Source: Diabrotica undecimpunctata | Taxonomy: Eukaryota; Arthropoda; Insecta; Coleoptera; Chrysomelidae | Direction: 5' to 3' | Assembly: GCF_040954645.1 (NCBI RefSeq) | Contig: NC_092805.1 | Location: 72,153,186 to 72,217,185 of the forward strand | Length of the DNA stretch: 64,000 nt | In this document: positions 18,336 to 29,198 of the stretch, piece after piece | How positions within the stretch are numbered: position 1 is the first letter of the stretch | How the letters are laid out: each line of letters begins with the position of its first letter | The notes under the pieces: model-generated | What the model was told of the DNA's origin: nothing | Seen by the model: only the letters and a program-made list of their open reading frames with translations | Database searches by the model: none | Position numbers and translations under genes: made by a program

Positions 18336-19125
18336 GTCTTAATGCAAATATATCTGCAAAATCTTCGCATAACGATACTAATTTATCTCGTGTGTATTCT
18401 GGGATATCTAGCTTTAATGTTTCCCTTAGTTCTTTCTTCCTGTCCTTGCTGTCCTTGATTAATCTGTATACTTTGAACAATTTCATGTCTAGTGTTTTGA
18501 TTGTACCTGTCTCTATCGTAACAGTTTCGTAAGTTGTATTTAAAATTTTGATATATGGGTTATTTTCTGATATTATCGCTCTCGTTGTGAATATTCCTGG
18601 TAGTATCTCCTGTTGTTCTACTAGTCTATCCGCCTTTAACGTTTGAAAATATTGAACTGTTCTGTAAACTTCACATCTGGGTGGTATTGAAATTGTGTTA
18701 TCGTCTACAGTATCCAAAATATTTGTACTGATGTAATAGTTTCTATCATTCTTGATGTGTATTTTTAAATTCACGTAGTCTAATATGCATTGATAATTTG
18801 TAATAAAATCTCTTCCAATTATTCCATTTGTTGGAATAGGAAAGTTGTTTTCTACCAATTGAAAGGTATGCCCAAAAAGATAGCCAGTTACGTCTAGCGT
18901 AGTTTCAATTTCTCCCATTGTTTGCAGTTCTCCTCGGGTTACTCCTTTTATTCTTGCTTTTGTATTTGGTCTTACATGTTCTCGCATAGAGTCTTGTGTG
19001 CATTTAAGTATTGAAATATCCGCTCCTGTGTCTATAATAAATGTATTTACTCGTCCTAAGATTCCTGTTTTTATCCTTACGAAATTTGTTAGGTTTAAGT
19101 CTAAGTTGTAGATATAGTATTCTAA
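18313..19125 (-). pseudogene. Gypsy (412-type) aspartic protease region
   Basis: The minus frame is open from 19125 to 18313. It contains the retropepsin active site IIDTGADISIL (DTG codons at 19024-19032) and the second conserved block GIIGRDFI. It continues into the connection to reverse transcriptase, which sits in another frame with a short overlap. It starts just after the gag stop, consistent with a gag-pol frameshift arrangement. Confidence 0.75.
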
Positions 19126-19166
19126 TTATGTCATCTGTTCATCCGCCTTATATAAGAATTGGTTTT

Positions 19167-20340
19167 TCAAAACCACAACTGTGGGTTTTCTGATTCCCGC
19201 TGACTATCTTCTATTTCTAATAATCGTATATTCCCATTGAATCCTCTTGAATTTCTTCTTTGTGCTTGATTATTGAATTTTCTGAACCCTTTCTGTTCAT
19301 GTGGACGGTGATCTCTTTTTAAATCGTTTTGTTGCGAGAAATTTGGTCTCCTCCACTGGTCATATCCATTGTAATATCCTCTTTTGTGCTGGAATTTTCT
19401 TTTTTTATTAAAGTACGTTCTATAATTTAACACTTTTCCATGTGCGTTTTCTTCTGTTGTGTCTATTGATAAAAATTTTGACATTACCTCTTGTGGGGTT
19501 GTAAAGTTGCCTGCCTCTAATATTAGCTTGGCTTTATCTGTGCTGGCATTACGTTTCATTGTAGCCACTACTGCCTCCGTTGTGTATTTCTTAGCCAACT
19601 CTCCTGGCATTCCCTCTGTTATGTATGCCACTTTTAATTGTTCGGCTAGTGCCTCAACCTCAGATGCGTACACAGCTGGATCCCTATGTCCTTGTTTCCT
19701 TTTTTCGAGTTTAACTATCACCATTCTCGGCGGGTCACCTTTTAGTTCTCTCTTCAATGTTGCCTGTATAACTAAAATTGTGTCTACTGCGGTTATCAAA
19801 TTTCTGGCTTTTTGTTAATCTTGTTTTTATGAGGCTTACCGCTGTTTCCTTATGCCCTACTGCTATTTTCTGCAAAAGTTCAAGCGCGTCTAAGAAGGGT
19901 TGTAGTTTTCCTGTGGTTCCGTCGAACTCACTCGGTAAAATTTTGCTTGCAATATTTAAAAATTCGTTGATACTAAGAGCCATGGTTTCTTCTTGTTCCG
20001 TGTCGCTTTGTTCTTCCTCTATATCTTTGTCAATCTGTTGAGTTATCAGATTAGGAACTAATATTCTGGAATTTATGGCTTGGAACGATCGTATGACTTT
20101 ATCTCGGTTTTTACTAAAGTATCTCTTAGAAGTCTCTCTCTGAATATCAGTTAAGGCTTCCCAATTTTTGGTTATGAGGTGTACAAATCTATTATATGCT
20201 TCAATTAATTGTATCGTTATCTTAATCTTTACTTCCTTGCTTTTAGGTATCTCCTTTTTCAACACTATTTTGCTCTGTTTGGTTATATCCTGCGTAATGG
20301 TCTCAAGTATTTTAACAAAATCTTCCCAACTTCTAGGCAT
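19167..20340 (-). pseudogene. Gypsy (412-type) Gag, frameshifted
   Basis: Gag starts MPRSWEDFVKILETITQDI. It has an internal MALSINEFLNIASKILPSEF segment and the capsid-like LQPFLDALELLQKIAVGHK. A one-base shift at about 19800-19815 moves the rest (ITAVDTILVIQATLKRELKG, YASEVEALAEQLKVAYI) into another frame. The C-terminus is Arg/Asn/Gln-rich (KRKFQHKRGYYNGYDQWRRP) with no CCHC knuckle, like 412/mdg1 Gags. Confidence 0.75.
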
Positions 20341-20602
20341 TTAAAAATGAAAACACAAATCCGATAGTCTTATGTAGTATGATAAAATTCGATAAGTAGT
20401 TACTTAGCCAAAAAATATATCCATTCAGAAAAATAAGATCGTCAATTATCCATTAAAATTCAATAAATTAATAAATTAAAAATTATCCATACACAAATAT
20501 AAATAAAATTATCATCAAAAGTCATAAAAATAATAATTAATAATCAATAAATATTATAAATAATAATAATAATAATATAATAATAATAGTAATAGTAATA
20601 TT
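20341..20602. other. AT-rich spacer with ATA/TAA repeats
   Basis: This is low-complexity sequence ending in (AAT)n/(TAATAG)n from about 20555 to 20600. No LTR, primer-binding site or gene was seen. It forms the target for the next element. Confidence 0.5.
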
Positions 20603-22852
20603 ATCAAAGAGCTTCATAACTGGAAATCTCCTGGACCAGATGGCGTTCAGAACTTCTGGCTTAAAAAGTTCTGGAGTATTCATGAGTGCCTATCAGCAGT
20701 AATTAATAACACTATTTCTAATCCGCAGGAAATACCATCTTTCCTAACCCAGGGAACAACTTATTTAATTCCCAAAGATCAAAATAACACCCAAGATCCA
20801 ACCAAGTACCGCCCAATTACTTGTCTTCCAACTCTGTATAAATTGGTCACATCCTGTGTAGCCCGGCGTATCAACCAACACTGTGCTCTAAACAATATCA
20901 TAGAGCCACAACAGAAAGGATGCGCTAAGGGTTCCATGGGCTGCAAAGAACAACTTATCATCGACTCTGTCATTTCTAACCAAGCATATAGCAAAAAACG
21001 GAATCTCTTTACTGCTTTCATCGACTACAAGAAAGCGTTTGATTCAGTGCCACATGAATGGCTTATAGATATATTAAAAATATATAAAGTCGATGATAAC
21101 ATAGTGACCTTTTTAAAACATATAATGTCAGATTGGAAGACAAAAATTCACCTCAAAATACCTGGTGAAAACAATATCGAAACTGAAAATATTGCAATCA
21201 ACCGGGGCCTATTTCAAGGAGATTCGTTGAGCCCACTGTGGTTTTGTCTAGCGATGAACCCCCTATCCCAGATACTGAACTCAACTAACACAGGTTTTAG
21301 CATCAAAAATAACACCACTGTTGTTGCAAAGCTTAATCATCTATTGTATATGGATGATTTAAAACTACTAGCTTCCACTCGAAGCCACCTGGATCAGATG
21401 CTAAAAACAGTAGAAAATTTCTCTAATGATATTAGTATGCACTTCGGTCTTGACAAGTGCCGTGTCTTAAATATAATCAAAGGAAAGGTTCAGCCCGGCG
21501 GATTCGATATGCAAAACGGCCAGAACATCGAGGCCATGGGTGAAAATGATATGTATAAATACCTCGGAATAAAGCAAGCTCGGAAGATTGACCATAAGCA
21601 AATGAAAACTGAGATAACTACTGAGTTTATACGAAGGGTAAAACAGCTGCTTCGTTCACATCTTAACAGTAAAAATTTGTTTAAGGCACTAAACACCTAC
21701 GCATGTTCCGCGCTTAGCTACTCATTTGGTATTGTTAAGTGGACAAAAACCGATATAGAAAATCTTCAGCGGAAAGTACGAACACACCTCACAAAGGCAC
21801 AAAAACACCATCCTCGAAGTGCAGTAGAAAGAACGACATTACCGCGGTATTTAGGAGGACGAGGACTTATGGATATAAGTGAGCAACTAGAAAAACAAAT
21901 TACTAATTTAAGAACTTATTTTCAGGTGCAGGCTGAGACATCTACTCTACATCGCGCGATTTGCGCAGTAGATGATACAACACCGATCAAACTGAGGGAA
22001 CCAGAAATGCGCATAAACCATCTTACTAAGGACGAAAAAATGCGCACCTGGATGGGTAAACCTCTGCACGGGCGACATCCCCATGAGGTCAGTCAAGACC
22101 ATGTCGACAATATAGCGTCGAACTATTGGCTGACATCAGGAAAGATGTTCCCTGAAACAGAAGGTTCACTACTGGCCATTCAGGATCAGGTTATACCAAC
22201 AAAAAATTACCTGAAATATATCGTCAAAGACCCTCAGGTCCAAAACGACAAATGCCGATATGGATGTCAAGCCCAAGAAACCATCCAACATCTTACCGGG
22301 GGCTGCCAGGCATTTGCTGCAACTGACTATAAGGAACGGCATGACTCAGTAGGAAAGATCCTCCATCAAGAGATAGCTTTTAAACTGGGACTTCTACAAA
22401 CAAACCATCTCCCATATTATCAATACGTTCCTGAGAGTATGCTTGAGAATGACAACTACAAGCTATACTGGGACCGCACTGTGCTCACAGACCAAACTGT
22501 AGCACATAACAGACCAGATCTCGTGCTAGTTAATAAACTTACAAGACAAACAACACTAATCGATGTGGCGATACCTAACAACAATAATCTGCGTGTTAAG
22601 TACAACGAAAAGATCGCCAAGTACAGAGATCTGGAAATACAAATAAGGAGACAATGGAGAATGGAAAGTACCCAGACGATACCTATTATTCTTTCTACCA
22701 CTGGAGTCATCCCGAAGAACCTTCTAGAAAACATAAGAAAGCTGGGTCTAAATGAACATCTATATAAGATCATGCAGAAAGCTGTGCTACTTTCGACGTC
22801 CAGATGCGTTCGAAAATTTTTGGGAGATACACCGATGTACCAAGTCACCTAG
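20603..22852 (+). CDS. Reverse transcriptase with restriction-like endonuclease, 5'-partial
   Basis: The frame is open from 20603, with no native start: it begins inside the reverse transcriptase at IKELHNWKSPGPDG, so the ATG at 20843 is internal. Motifs in order are YRPITCLPTLYK, FIDYKKAFDSVPHEW (motif A), FQGDSLSPLWF (motif B) and LLYMDDLKLLA (motif C). After the thumb come a C-C-H-C finger (CRYGC to HLTGGC) and the endonuclease PD...D signature (NRPDLVLV, then TLIDVAIP and a conserved lysine-containing EKIAKYRDL). This identifies the REL-endonuclease group (R2/R4/Dong) rather than APE-type elements. The visible 750 codons have no stop or frameshift, in contrast with its neighbours. Confidence 0.85.
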   Translation: MKELHNWKSPGPDGVQNFWLKKFWSIHECLSAVINNTISNPQEIPSFLTQGTTYLIPKDQNNTQDPTKYRPITCLPTLYKLVTSCVARRINQHCALNNIIEPQQKGCAKGSMGCKEQLIIDSVISNQAYSKKRNLFTAFIDYKKAFDSVPHEWLIDILKIYKVDDNIVTFLKHIMSDWKTKIHLKIPGENNIETENIAINRGLFQGDSLSPLWFCLAMNPLSQILNSTNTGFSIKNNTTVVAKLNHLLYMDDLKLLASTRSHLDQMLKTVENFSNDISMHFGLDKCRVLNIIKGKVQPGGFDMQNGQNIEAMGENDMYKYLGIKQARKIDHKQMKTEITTEFIRRVKQLLRSHLNSKNLFKALNTYACSALSYSFGIVKWTKTDIENLQRKVRTHLTKAQKHHPRSAVERTTLPRYLGGRGLMDISEQLEKQITNLRTYFQVQAETSTLHRAICAVDDTTPIKLREPEMRINHLTKDEKMRTWMGKPLHGRHPHEVSQDHVDNIASNYWLTSGKMFPETEGSLLAIQDQVIPTKNYLKYIVKDPQVQNDKCRYGCQAQETIQHLTGGCQAFAATDYKERHDSVGKILHQEIAFKLGLLQTNHLPYYQYVPESMLENDNYKLYWDRTVLTDQTVAHNRPDLVLVNKLTRQTTLIDVAIPNNNNLRVKYNEKIAKYRDLEIQIRRQWRMESTQTIPIILSTTGVIPKNLLENIRKLGLNEHLYKIMQKAVLLSTSRCVRKFLGDTPMYQVT

Positions 22853-22985
22853 GACTCGATAACATGGAAAGAGTCCCACCAGAGCTCAATCCTTTTGATA
22901 CCGTAGGTATCTGGGATGAGTGAATTTTCCCCTTAGAGGGAGTGTGAGCCGTATGGCTAAATCTGGATAGTAATAGAATAATAAT
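20603..22985 (+). mobile_element. Dong/R4-like non-LTR retrotransposon, 5'-truncated
   Basis: The element is bounded on both sides by ATA/TAA repeats (about 20555-20602 and 22968-22990). That is the target preference known for Dong-type elements. It has one ORF with reverse transcriptase and a C-terminal restriction-like endonuclease, and a short 3' UTR (22853 to about 22965). The 5' part of the ORF is missing. Confidence 0.7.
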
Positions 22986-23780
22986 AGATTCAATAATAAA
23001 TAAATCAACTGGTATATTATTATGCGTGTAAGGGAGTGCAATAAAAATAGATAATATGCAGACTCACCACTTAAACGTCTAAATTTGTTGTCGACCTCGC
23101 TGCTATGTCTCGGTGTATGCTCCGCTTCATATTTCTCCTATGCGCCTTCCATAATGACCATATTAGCTGACTGTGGTAATAACGTATAATAGTACCTTTA
23201 TTTCTTCGCTTGGCCTGACATCTTCGGTTTTGACTATGAAGTTGCTGTTGACGACTCCATTCTCTTTTGGCTCTTCCTTGGATGATTTTCCTCCCATTCT
23301 AGGCCTCTTTGGATGAAGACTCCTAGTTTCTACAACTTCAGGATCGCCATATGGTAAATAATGGGGTTATTATATTTGATGACCTTTTATTTGGAACACA
23401 ACTGTACACTCTTTTCTTAACATTACTTATTATAATTATATTTAGTACTTAGTTGAAGTTGCTATGAGACTACTTCATAATTACTGATACGCGATTCATC
23501 AACTTGCCATCTTGACGTTAATTTAGTTCTGATCTCCCAGATAAAAGTCGTTGTCTCTTTTATAATAGTCCTTGCTACAGTCAGCAGTCATTCATTAGTT
23601 GGTCAAGTTTGTTTTACACAACCTACGACAACTTTGTGCCTGCGATTCACAATTCTGCTGACTTACACATTCTAATCTAGGCTATTTTTATGAATGTCCT
23701 CGATTCGAATTATTAAACATATTTTATATAAACAAATGCGAAATGTGTTACACGTTCCTTTTAAACTTAATCTTTTTATG
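22986..23780. other. No gene recognised
   Basis: The region lies between the Dong-like element and the broken integrase of the next Gypsy element. I see no ORF, LTR copy or RNA gene. A 3' LTR matching the one at 27408-27624 is not present here. Confidence 0.4.
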
Positions 23781-23789
23781 AATTGTAAT

Positions 23790-24381
23790 ATTTTAGGGAT
23801 AATACCACACAATCTTTTTTGGATAATTGTGGTGCGAAAAGTAGTATCTCAATTTATTTAGTATGGAAATGGAAGTTTTTTCGGTGAGCTTATAGCATTG
23901 ACCGTATTTGGAAAAAGAATCTATTATTGTGAGATACAGGTTTTTATTGCAGTGGAATAGATCGATATGTAGTATATCAAAAAGTTTTTTGACCTAACAA
24001 CGGTCCTAATTGGGGAAGTTTGTAAGGACGTCGTTCGTATTTATTTTTTAGGCAAATTTCGCATTTATTGATAAAATTAGAAATAGTTGTCTGCATTGAG
24101 GGCCAATAAAAGTTTTGTTTTAAGTATTTGTAAGTTTCAATTATTCCGTTGTGGTTTTCTACGTGATATTTCTTTATGCATTCTATTTGTTGATTTTCTT
24201 CTTCTATGTCCTGAAGTAGTCTATTGCAAAATATTGCTTTGATTGTGGAATTTATTTTTTCTTTAAAATAGTTACAGATCAAAGTTCTAAATTCGTTAGG
24301 GATTGTTATTGCAAATTTTTGGTTTGGTCTAAGGATATTTTGGAAGGTATTTGCTATTTCTGTTTTCCAATTATTTGTCAA
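23790..24381 (-). pseudogene. Gypsy integrase, N-terminal half
   Basis: The fragment has the H2C2 finger (KKYHVENHNGIIETYKYLKQNFYWP to CEICLKNKYERRPYK). After a one-base shift at about 23980 comes the first rve strand (ILHIDLFHCNKNLYLTIIDSFSKYGQ) with its aspartate. A further remnant (HHNYPKKIV) shows the approach to the second aspartate before homology ends. No catalytic glutamate region is present. Confidence 0.75.
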
Positions 24382-24484
24382 AGTGAAAGTGTAACGGTGT
24401 TTGTTAAAAATTCTTTCGTATTTTATTTCAAAATTATTTGACTCTGGTTTGAAAATAATTTGGTTTGAGGATAAATTAATTGGT

Positions 24485-25030
24485 TCAAATCTCTATTCCA
24501 GTAATAGGGTTCTCAACTGATGTATGTTGTGTGTTAGTACTGTTTTGTAAGTTGTCAAAATCGGCAAGACAATCGTGAATGTCGAAATTGTCTGCACATT
24601 CTGAACTCGAGCTTAGGGCATTTATTTGTACTCGGCTAAGAGCATCAGCAACTTGATTCTCTTTGCCTTTTTTATATTTAACTTCAAAATCATATTCTTT
24701 TAGTTTAAGTCTCCATCGGGCTAATCTAGAAGTGGGGTATTTAATTTTGTAGATCCATACGAGAGGATTGTGATCTGTTTCTACAGTGAATTTTTGATTG
24801 TATAAATACATACGGAAGTGTTTACAAGGATCTAGTATGGCTAAAAGTTCTTTTTAAATAGTGGAGTAGTTTTGTTCTGCAGAATTAAGAGTTCGAGAAT
24901 AGTAGGCAACAGGATGGTTATTTTGAGATAATACTGATCCTATAGCTATATTAGAGGCGTCTGTAGTCAGTACAAAAGGCTTTCGAAGTCTGGGTATTGT
25001 AAAACTGGGGAATTAGTTAACAATTTGTTT
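24485..25030 (-). pseudogene. Gypsy RNase H
   Basis: The clearest part is FTVETDHNPLVWIYKIKYPTSRLARWRLKL and KKGKENQVADALSRV, the conserved end of Gypsy RNase H. Upstream, in broken frames, are LTTDASNIAIGSVLSQN-like and YYSRTLNSAEQNYS-like segments, with a stop in the latter region near 24855. Confidence 0.75.
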
Positions 25031-25177
25031 GCATTTTGCAAAACATTCTAAATAATTTGGATAAGTAGGGTCAATAGTTGCTCCTTTTCGAGTACATCTC
25101 GAAAATGGGGATGTTATTTTTGCAAAGTTGGGTATGAATCTTCGGTAGTAACCGATTAAACCGAGAAATGATTTAAT

Positions 25178-25839
25178 TTATTTTACTGTTTTTGGTAGAG
25201 AGTATTTTTGTATAGCTTCGATTTTTGCTGGGTTAGGTTTGATTCCTTCGGTTGTCACTACGTGATCTAAGAAAGAAACTTCTTTTGTGAGGAACTCGGA
25301 TTTGTCTAACTGAATTTTTAAATTCTTTTTTCTGAAAGTGTCAAAAATAGTAGCAATATGAACTAAGTGTTCTTGCAGTGACTTGGAAAAAAAATGACAT
25401 CGTCCATGTAGACGAAGCAAAACTTATGAATAAAGGGCCTAAGAATATTGTCCATTAACCTTTCGGATGTTGCTGGGCTATTCTTTAAACCAAAGGGCAT
25501 ACGTAAAAATTCAAAGTAACTATGCGGAACTGAAAAGGCTATTTTCCGAATAGAATCCGGATGAACTTCAATCTGAACCTTGAGCTAAATCTAATGTTGT
25601 GAAATCACTGGTTTTTCCTAAGTTATCCAGTATCTCATCTATCTGAGGCAGTGGGTAACGATCACTTTCAGTATGATCATTGTGCTTCCTGTAGTCATAA
25701 CTAATCTAAATTTTTTCTGACCTGAGGCATCAGCTTTTTTTGGTACTATCCAAACTGGTGCTGAGTACGGTGAAATTGACGGTCGAATTATCTTATTATC
25801 TAATAAATTATTTATTTGTTTTTTGATTTCTTCCTGCAT
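25178..25839 (-). pseudogene. Gypsy reverse transcriptase
   Basis: The segment begins with MQEEIKKQINNLLDNKIIRP and SPYSAPVWIVPKK. It shifts frame within the FRLVxDYR region and continues through remnants of the SYFEFLRMPFGLKN block. The YMDDV active-site stretch is split by a frameshift just before [10 protein letters not shown]. The thumb follows ([20 protein letters not shown]). It is clearly inactivated. Confidence 0.75.
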
Positions 25840-25922
25840 TGCTTTGGGATGCCGAAATCCCTTTACATAAATCGGATTTTCATCCTTCGTTTTGATTTCG
25901 TGTTTAACAGCTGACGTGAAAG

Positions 25923-26195
25923 TTAAATTTTTGTTTTCATCGTAAAATACATCCTTATATTTCTTACAAAGATTTTTAATTTAGTCTTTTCTTCGTTGTT
26001 TAAGTGCGAAGTTCGTATTTTATTTTCATTAAAATGTGTGGGAATTTGTGCTATATCATAATTACAGAAGTTCTCAACTTTAATTCTCTTATTAAATTTC
26101 ATAGGCGTCGGTAATTCGATAGTCTCTATGAAACCATTTTTTGCAACGTGAATAGAATGGGGAATTTTGATAGCTTGAAAGTGTCTTTCACGCAA
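25923..26195 (-). pseudogene. Gypsy pol region between protease and reverse transcriptase
   Basis: The open stretch with ERHFQAIKIPHSIHVAKNGF and FNENKIRTSHLNNEEKTKL is the usual spacer between protease and reverse transcriptase in 17.6-type elements. The protease aspartate motif expected upstream (26200-26320) is absent, and that stretch contains stops. Confidence 0.55.
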
Positions 26196-26321
26196 TAAAA
26201 CTTCGCCGTTATTTATGTTTACGCGAATTTTCTGATATAATGTAGGTTTATATAGGGTGGATGATCGTCTAACGGGATGGCTTGAAAATCCTGATGATTT
26301 TTATCATGCAAATGGGGCTCT

Positions 26322-27096
26322 TATTCGGATTCATAATTTTCGAAATCATTTTCGAAATATTGGGTATTATTTGAGACTATGTGAAAATTGTGGCTTCTAT
26401 TAGTTGTAATTATCATGGGCTGATGGTTTCTGGTTATGGTAGTTTGAACACCGCTCATTGGAGTGGCAAAATTTGGTTGGGGTCGAGGAGCTTTATATTT
26501 ATTTAATCTTTGTTGGGTATTTTTCGGAACATTGTTTGATTGGAAGGATTGGTTTTATTCGTAAGAACCGAAATTTTGTCTCTGAGGAAAATTGTAGTTC
26601 TGTTGTGGAGTGAAGTTAAAGTTGGGCTCTGTGTTGTGGAAAGGTGTGTTGTGAGTCGAAGGTCTCACATAATTTGAATGTATGGGCTGGAAGTTTGAGT
26701 GTGTGGGTTGGAAGTTTGTGGATCTTTGATTATTCGAAGATTGATAGGGTTTATTTTTCATTGGGTAGAAAATTTCTAGGTTCTCCTTTAATTCGAGATA
26801 GGATATGGGAATTTAAGATAAACTCTTGGGACGGATTTAAATCTTGGGTGCCTAAGAAAACTATTAAATTATCTACTGCTTTAAGAGGTGGAGAGGTTGT
26901 CTCCAGAAGAGAATTGGGGCAGAGTTGAGCAAAGGCTAGCAATATCGCTATTGGTCATCGGCATTTTGGATTGTAATTTAGATGCAGGCTTGGATTTAGA
27001 GGTTTGTAGATTTCTTTTTATTTTTAAATTCAAATTATCGAATAGTACACTTAAATTTTCGATACTATTTTGGGAAATATCATTCAATGTATTCAT
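26322..27096 (-). pseudogene. Gypsy Gag remnants
   Basis: Three overlapping frames carry parts of Gag: MNTLNDISQNSIENLSVLF at the start, then LKAVDNLIVFLGTQDLNPS, then an Asn/Gln/Pro-rich tail (QQNYNFPQRQNFGSYE). Frameshifts separate them and a TAA lies at about 26555. An Asn/Gln-rich Gag tail is usual in insect errantivirus-like elements. Confidence 0.6.
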
Positions 27097-27388
27097 AAAA
27101 TATATGCAAACATATAAAAATATAAATGCAAATATATAAAAATTCGTTGAAGTAAAAATGTTTTAAATAGTATAAATTTAATAAACAATAAATAATAAAT
27201 TCAAAGTAAATGTTTAAAATTCAATAAAAATAATAACTGCTCATAAACAATGGTAAAGAAAGGAAAAACTTACGCAAGGATGATCGTGTTTGATTTCCAA
27301 TACATTTTTCTCTTTCACCAAGTTCTTCAGGATTACATCAAACTAATGTAGACCAGGAAACAACCAAGTTTCTGTATGAAATATCCTG

Positions 27389-27402
27389 TGGTTCGCAGTG
27401 CC
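27389..27402 (-). promoter_or_regulatory. Candidate primer-binding site
   Basis: On the minus strand, TGGCACTGCGAACC follows the LTR end after a 4-nt spacer (TTTC). A PBS begins with TGG because it pairs with the tRNA CCA end. The donor tRNA was not identified. Confidence 0.5.
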
Positions 27403-27407
27403 AGAAA

Positions 27408-27623
27408 TGTTTCTTCAACGTTAAGTTTCCCAAAAAAATCTTTATTTTGAAATAAACACTTTACAATTTTGAGAAATACTACGAACTACTACAATTAAAT
27501 GATTTAAACTTGACTATTTAAACATACTAATTACAATAATAATAAAAATATTGATTTCTTCCTTTTTATAACATTGGACATCGGAATCTGCTGATTCTTA
27601 ATAGTAGGGGAGCTTATGGCTAC

Positions 27624-27624
<1 letters not shown>
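27408..27624 (-). repeat. 5' LTR of the 17.6-type element
   Basis: On the minus strand this 217-bp segment starts TGTAGCC and ends GAAACA (TG...CA). It contains a TATAAAAA box (about 27570) and an AATAAAG polyadenylation signal (about 27455), and it sits immediately upstream of the candidate PBS. No second copy exists in the window. Its outer edge is followed by TTTC and then a (TA)n tract. Confidence 0.55.

Positions 27625-27628
<4 letters not shown>

Positions 27629-27700
<72 letters not shown>
27629..27700. repeat. (TA)n microsatellite
   Basis: Uninterrupted TA dinucleotides beginning 4 bp beyond the outer end of the candidate LTR. Confidence 0.95.
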
Positions 27701-27702
<2 letters not shown>

Positions 27703-28080
27703 AAATATGTATAACGGTATTATTCTTTTTTTTTACTATTAAACAACACACACGAAACAACACTTCTCAATACGTAAACAAACTTTAGTTTTTATAGGTT
27801 GACAGATAAACTATTTAGAACATGGCGAATTCTCACAGAAATTTGGATTGCGAAAAAGCCCTTCGTTTCGCTTCTTGTTGGGTGGTGTATTCTGTGGTAT
27901 AACCGTCCAAAAGATACGAGGGGGGAACGGACTTTGGACTAGCACATATTATTAAAATTAGTAGTAAATTGTGTGAATAGGTGTCGCCGGGGGTTTCAAT
28001 ACCAAAAGACAGACAGAGTAAACAAATTAGAATATTAATATCAGGAACCAGGTAAAGGTAAAATATATTAAAATACAACG
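27701..28080. other. No gene recognised
   Basis: AT-rich sequence without supported ORFs or repeats. Confidence 0.35.
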
Positions 28081-28280
28081 TCTAAGGTGGATAGTGCATT
28101 CTGACCCAGCTGGAAAACGCTCCTTGATAGACCCATTGAACAGAGAAGAAGAGAAAGATCCAGAACAAGGTTCTTTGCTAGCATCGATAAAAATATGATT
28201 AATAAGATAATACGTGCTTGACGGAGGAAGGCGATGGATAGGAACGACTGAGGTCAGAATAATGATAGTAATGATGAAAC
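28081..28280 (+). pseudogene. Non-LTR (RTE-like) 3'-end fragment
   Basis: Broken frames give LRW-I-HS, RRPRTRFFASIDKN and RRKAMDRN. These match the C-terminal end of RTE-type reverse transcriptases (RWxGHV, GRPRxxW, ARDRxxW). An ATGATAGTAATGATGAA simple repeat follows, typical of an RTE 3' tail. Confidence 0.45.
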
Positions 28281-29132
28281 CGTATAATAATTTACAACCG
28301 TCAATATTTCTGTGATAAAAATTTATAATTATTTTTATCTTGTACTATAATAAATATTTTTAATATTTTTAAGATATATAATATATTAAGAATTTTTAAA
28401 TATCATAATTTTTTTTTTCAATTTGTTTCGCGTTTTTGTCTAGGTTTCAACAGTCATTAGTTAAATTTAAAAAATCCTTGCACTATTTCACAACTTCGAT
28501 TTTGCCCACTTTGTGTATCGTTGATTTATTTTTTCTCCTAATGAAAGTTAGTTCAAAGATCAGATAAAAACGAGTCTTTACCGAACTGCCGGTTAAATAT
28601 AAACGGAAATTTTCCCGGGACTCCAGGCAAATAATGTCAATTAACAATAGGTTTTAGTTAAGAGAGGTCAATCGAATTGACCGCATAAAACACCAATAGG
28701 TACGAATTAATGGTATATTATTAAAAGTAATTTACAGTTCGCAGTAAATGTTTTATCACTTGTTATTGTTTATTTAAAAAAATAAAGGCACTTGTAAGCA
28801 TTGTTGGATAAAATCCCCTCTTCTTCTTCTTCTTATAATAGGAATTAGGAATGTTCTTAACCGATCTTAAGGCTGTAGTTGTAGCCTTTTAACAACTTCT
28901 TTTAAAGGGTCTTCCTGGTAGTATAATGCATGTTAGCCTGGTTGTTGTTCGGGTTAGTTTATCACTATACGTGCTGGTTCCATTCTCGTATCCTCTGTCT
29001 TTTTTGTCGGATAATATGCTGTATTTTACATAGATCTCTTATTTGGATATTTAGTATTCTGTCTCTATATTTAGTATTATATTTCTATAGCATATGTCAT
29101 TATTGGTCTTACTCATAATTTATTCTTTACTC

Positions 29133-29137
<5 letters not shown>
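28281..29137. other. Mostly unassigned
   Basis: No gene was found. A (TTC)n run at about 28819-28835 with minus-strand sequence beside it could be an RTE-type 3' tail, but the adjoining coding remnant is too weak to call. Confidence 0.35.

Positions 29138-29195
<58 letters not shown>
29138..29195. repeat. (TA)n microsatellite
   Basis: A TA tract directly abutting the left arm of the palindrome. Confidence 0.95.

Positions 29196-29198
<3 letters not shown>

Larger units (their letters stand above)
15713..20340 (-). mobile_element. Ty3/Gypsy 412/mdg1-type retrotransposon, internal region, defective
   Basis: On the minus strand the order is gag, protease, reverse transcriptase, RNase H and integrase, as in Ty3/Gypsy. 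The Gag opening (MALSINEFLNIASKILP-type) and the basic Gag tail without CCHC knuckles resemble 412/mdg1. Several stops and frameshifts break every gene. The integrase C-terminus stops at the repeats at 15.7 kb. No LTR or primer-binding site is visible on either side, so both ends have been lost or replaced. Confidence 0.85.
23790..27624 (-). mobile_element. Ty3/Gypsy 17.6/297-type (errantivirus-like) retrotransposon, 3'-truncated
   Basis: The minus-strand order is 5' LTR, primer-binding site, gag remnants, reverse transcriptase, RNase H and integrase. The integrase core is cut off at about 23790, so the integrase end, any env gene and the 3' LTR are missing. All reading frames are broken. The protease active site DTG/DSG is not found between gag and reverse transcriptase. 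Confidence 0.8.

Noticed and set aside
15713..20602. LTRs for the 412-type element
   Set aside because: No repeated flanks, TG/CA ends or primer-binding site were found on either side.
20843..20845. ATG as the true start of the Dong-like ORF
   Set aside because: Conserved reverse transcriptase sequence extends upstream in frame to 20603; the ATG is internal.
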